Positions 61,701 to 64,000 of a DNA stretch of 64,000 nucleotides are shown here, piece after piece. The position numbers and the translations under genes are program-made. Every line of letters starts with the position of its first letter. Position 1 is the first letter of the stretch. This DNA is from Mya arenaria (lineage: Eukaryota; Mollusca; Bivalvia; Myida; Myidae): contig NC_069125.1 of the NCBI RefSeq assembly GCF_026914265.1, positions 6,716,117 through 6,780,116 of the forward strand, in the 5' to 3' direction. The notes beneath the pieces were generated by a model, which saw only the letters and a list, made by a program, of their open reading frames with translations, was not told where the DNA came from and made no database searches.

Positions 61701-62027
61701 TCAACTTCCCTTTAACTTTATTTTATACCAATACTAGATATGAATGAAAAATAGGCCGGTTATAAATAGAACACTGTAATTCCATCTCGATCACATTTAC
61801 CAATAAAGAACATAATAAGCACTTGGTAAGAGCGTGGTCAAACGGGAGGATGCTTTTCAATGCTGCCCCTCTAAGCTTATATCGTTTTTTATCGTTATGA
61901 AACAATATAAACATTCCCAGGGACGGACATCCGCTGTTCCTTGTTTTCGTCAACCAACCCGCCATTTATGTCTCCTCCACTCTCTATACGCTATTTATCT
62001 TAGACCTCCCACGCTTCTGGTGAACTT

Positions 62028-62270
62028 TTTGTGCTCCACTCCGGTCTACCAATCACCACGACTTATTTCCGATCAATCCTTCGATATAGCGTCCTAGCTT
62101 GCCATCTAGACCCCCAAACATACACTGCACATTCTTTTCGCATCGGTGGAGATACTCTTGCCTCCAAAAACCGTATGTCTGTTTCCAACATACAGAAAAT
62201 AGGCCGTTGGAAATCATCCGCCTATAAGAAATACATTCGCGCTCCGGTTCTTCCCTTGGCTTATCAGTAA
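62028..62270 (+). pseudogene. Tyrosine recombinase C-terminal fragment (DIRS-like)
   Basis: The 80-codon frame ends in a stop and contains GLPITTTYF, then AHSFRIGGDTLAS with the His-x-x-Arg pair, then IGRWKSSAYKKYIR with the Trp and the nucleophile Tyr. This matches the catalytic end of tyrosine recombinases found in DIRS-type retroelements. The N-terminal catalytic Arg and the rest of the element are not readable upstream, where frames are broken, so it is a relic. Confidence 0.7.
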
Positions 62271-62394
62271 CCAGGGCTTAGTATAACGCCGCTTCGGCCA
62301 TTTCAAAATCAGCCATCATTATACTTTAATTCTATCCCTCTCTTCAATCCAACAGCCACTCTGAGCATTCGAATTGTTACTACAGTGATCGGAC

Positions 62395-62640
62395 AGTTTT
62401 AGACTGCAGATCTATTTATTTCCGTTCCATACCATGTTCTGTCAGTTAAAGGCTGCAGAACTATCTGTATATGTAAATTGCCGTGATATGACACTTTAAG
62501 GCCGCATATCTCTACATTTCTGTTTTTTGCCGTGATATGACAGTTTAAGGCTGCTCATCCATTCGTGTAGGTTTAGCGCCGCGATCTAACAGTCTAAGAC
62601 TGTAGATCTATACATTTCTGTTAACTGTCGGGTTCTTCAA
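62395..62640. repeat. Short tandem repeat of about 65 bp
   Basis: Four imperfect copies carry TGCCGTGATATGACAGTTTA, GGCTGCAGAT and CTATACATTTCTGTT. They lie just after the recombinase fragment and may be part of the same relic. Confidence 0.5.
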
Positions 62641-62966
62641 GTTTAAAGGGACTATATAAACCTCCAAGTGGCACTTGGGCAATCTTTTGTATAATTTAAG
62701 GCATGTTTTACATCAGGGACACTTTTTTTCAAAATTAAGAAATACCTACAAATAGTTTAGACATGAAACTTTGCAGGCATGTAGAATAAAGGTTACACAA
62801 ATAAAAAATGCTTAATTTGTTTTTGAAATACCACTAGAAACATGACTTTGGGAAAAAATCCAACTGTCAATTTGAATATTTGAATTTGCTGGGGGAGTGG
62901 CTAATTGGTGATAAGTATAAAACATTGAATTGTGTTTATATACACTGACCACCCAATTTCATAACA

Positions 62967-62984
62967 TGGTGTCAAAAGTAAATT
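62967..62984 (+). other. Primer-binding-site-like sequence of a second LTR element
   Basis: TGGTGTCAAAAGTAAATT directly follows CA at 62965-62966, the arrangement of an LTR 3' end and primer site. The gag frame starts 105 bp later. The upstream LTR start is not determined, and only one LTR can be in the window. Confidence 0.5.
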
Positions 62985-63088
62985 CCACTTCTAGTGAGAA
63001 CGGACATACATAGATAAAAAAGAATTATATTCAGTCCTACTGAATTTGTTTTTCTGCACCACCGAATTAAATTTTCACGGATTACAAG

Positions 63089-63508
63089 ATGAACAACCTT
63101 TATCCGCCGGATAATTTTGACCATGTTGGGAAAATTCAACGAACATTTCAGATCGAAAAAAAAACACTATTCATGAAAAAGCAACGTTTTATTCTCGAAA
63201 ACAAACAAGGCGAATCGGTCGAAACTTTCGTCAGGAGTCTTAACGAGTTAGCTGAGAGCTGCGAGTTCAACGTTGCCGTAAAATTAGAACAAATCCGTGA
63301 TGGCATAGTTGTCGTAATTTTCGACAAACAGTTGTCAGAGAAAATGCTTCTAGAAGGCGATCTAACATTGGAAAAAGCCGTCACAATGGGAAGACTGGTA
63401 AAGGAACAGGTTCGAGCACAATCGACTGGACCTGCCGAATTGGATGAGCTTAAAGGAGCCAAATTTAAGTCTAGTGGCGTGCGTGGCCAGCCGAGATCCA
63501 AACAATGA
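63089..63508 (+). pseudogene. Ty3/gypsy gag fragment
   Basis: The 139-codon frame resembles the central part of a Ty3/gypsy Gag (KQRFILENKQGESVETFVRS, then FDKQLSEKMLLEGDLTLEKA), the retrotransposon_gag-like region ahead of zinc knuckles. The frame is lost after 63508 and the knuckle continues in another frame, so this gag is broken. Confidence 0.75.
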
Positions 63509-63544
63509 TATCGACGTCAACGACGTGATGAAGCTTTCACAATA

Positions 63545-63664
63545 CCATGGTGTTCACGGTGTTCGTCGGGAAAATGCCCAGCGAAGTCCCAGAAATGCCG
63601 GAAGTGTGGGAAATTTAATCATTTTGCAGTGTGGTGCTGCAAACGTGTTAGTGAATTACATATA
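63545..63664 (+). pseudogene. Zinc-knuckle remnant of the same gag
   Basis: In a shifted frame it reads SQKCRKCGKFNHFAVWC, a Cys-x2-Cys-x4-His-x4-Cys knuckle, and ends at a TAG. Its position between gag and RT fits the family order. Confidence 0.65.
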
Positions 63665-63739
63665 TAGTATCAAATATGGATTATACAAGCGACAACGAAA
63701 ATAACCAAAATAAGGACCAAAAACAGCGCGCCGCGTACC

Positions 63740-64000
63740 ATTTCCACTATTACCAAAGTGTGAAAAAGCCTTAAATGACATGCTAAATGACGTTGTCATA
63801 GAGAAAGTAACGGAACCGACAGACTGGTGTACACCGATGGTATCAGCAGTTAAGCCGAATGAAAATGTAAGAATATGTGTCGATTTAAAAAAAGCTTAAC
63901 AAATCCGTAAAACGCGAACGCTATATCATACCAAATCTTGACGACGTTTCGCTAAAAGTTGATAACATGACAGTCTTGTCAAAGTTAGATGCAGCGAATG
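63740..64000 (+). pseudogene. Start of reverse transcriptase of the second Ty3/gypsy element, frameshifted
   Basis: It reads VTEPTDWCTPMVSAVKPNEN, RICVDLKKA, then after a stop in that frame continues in another frame as NKSVKRERYIIPNLDDVSLK. These are the opening motifs of Ty3/gypsy RT. Only about 80 bp separate it from the knuckle, so the protease region is deleted. The element runs off the right window edge. Confidence 0.75.

Noticed and set aside
61455..61965. Small frames in the degenerate inverted repeat
   Set aside because: No domain, no conservation and no splice signals.

Overview
The window looks like nuclear DNA of a bivalve mollusc. Coding sequence is sparse and split into small spliced exons, the background is AT-rich, and MITEs, tRNA-derived repeats and short-period satellites are dense. 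The two host gene families I can recognise are a prolyl-4-hydroxylase-alpha-like gene and a 12-cysteine secreted peptide resembling the bivalve protease inhibitors of MEROPS family I84. The clade call is inference; no rRNA or mitochondrial marker is present.

Layout. (1) 1-5674: a Ty3/gypsy-type LTR retrotransposon on the minus strand with an intact 1,640-codon gag-pol frame and near-identical LTRs. The far end of its left LTR lies outside the window. (2) 5800-13876: the 3' part of a P4HA-like gene on the plus strand in seven exons. Its introns hold trinucleotide tracts, MITEs and a 44-bp tandem array. (3) About 11.5-33.08 kb (unit 1) and 34.56-60.31 kb (unit 2) form a tandem segmental duplication. 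Each unit carries, in order: the P4HA-like 3' exons, a 48-bp array, a very long 37-bp satellite array (about 7.9 and 5.85 kb), a 26-bp array, a TATA box, a three-exon 12-cysteine peptide gene, and a shared run of MITEs and tRNA-like repeats. (4) In unit 2 only, a 6,480-bp DNA transposon (42935-49414) sits exactly at the end of the 37-bp array. It has 17-bp-plus terminal inverted repeats and an AT target duplication; unit 1 preserves the empty site. It encodes a THAP plus DDE transposase and, convergently, a SAP-SWIM-YqaJ nuclease-like protein. This gene pair and the AT target duplication fit the ISL2EU (IS4EU) superfamily. (5) 60.3-64 kb: a junkyard with a degenerate inverted repeat, the C-terminus of a DIRS-like tyrosine recombinase, a short tandem repeat, and the 5' end of a second, decayed Ty3/gypsy element with gag, a zinc knuckle and the start of RT.

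How it fits together. One ancestral block (P4HA 3' end + satellite + protease-inhibitor-like gene) was duplicated in tandem. Afterwards the second P4HA copy lost a splice acceptor and seven codons through a 174-bp deletion, the satellites changed length, and unit 2 received the transposon. The two peptide genes remain intact and differ by three amino-acid replacements against one silent change. The P4HA-like protein keeps the fold signature but appears to lack the H-x-D iron ligands and the 2-oxoglutarate lysine, so it may be catalytically inactive.

The long open frames inside the satellites and trinucleotide tracts are by-products of repeats without stop codons and are not annotated as genes.
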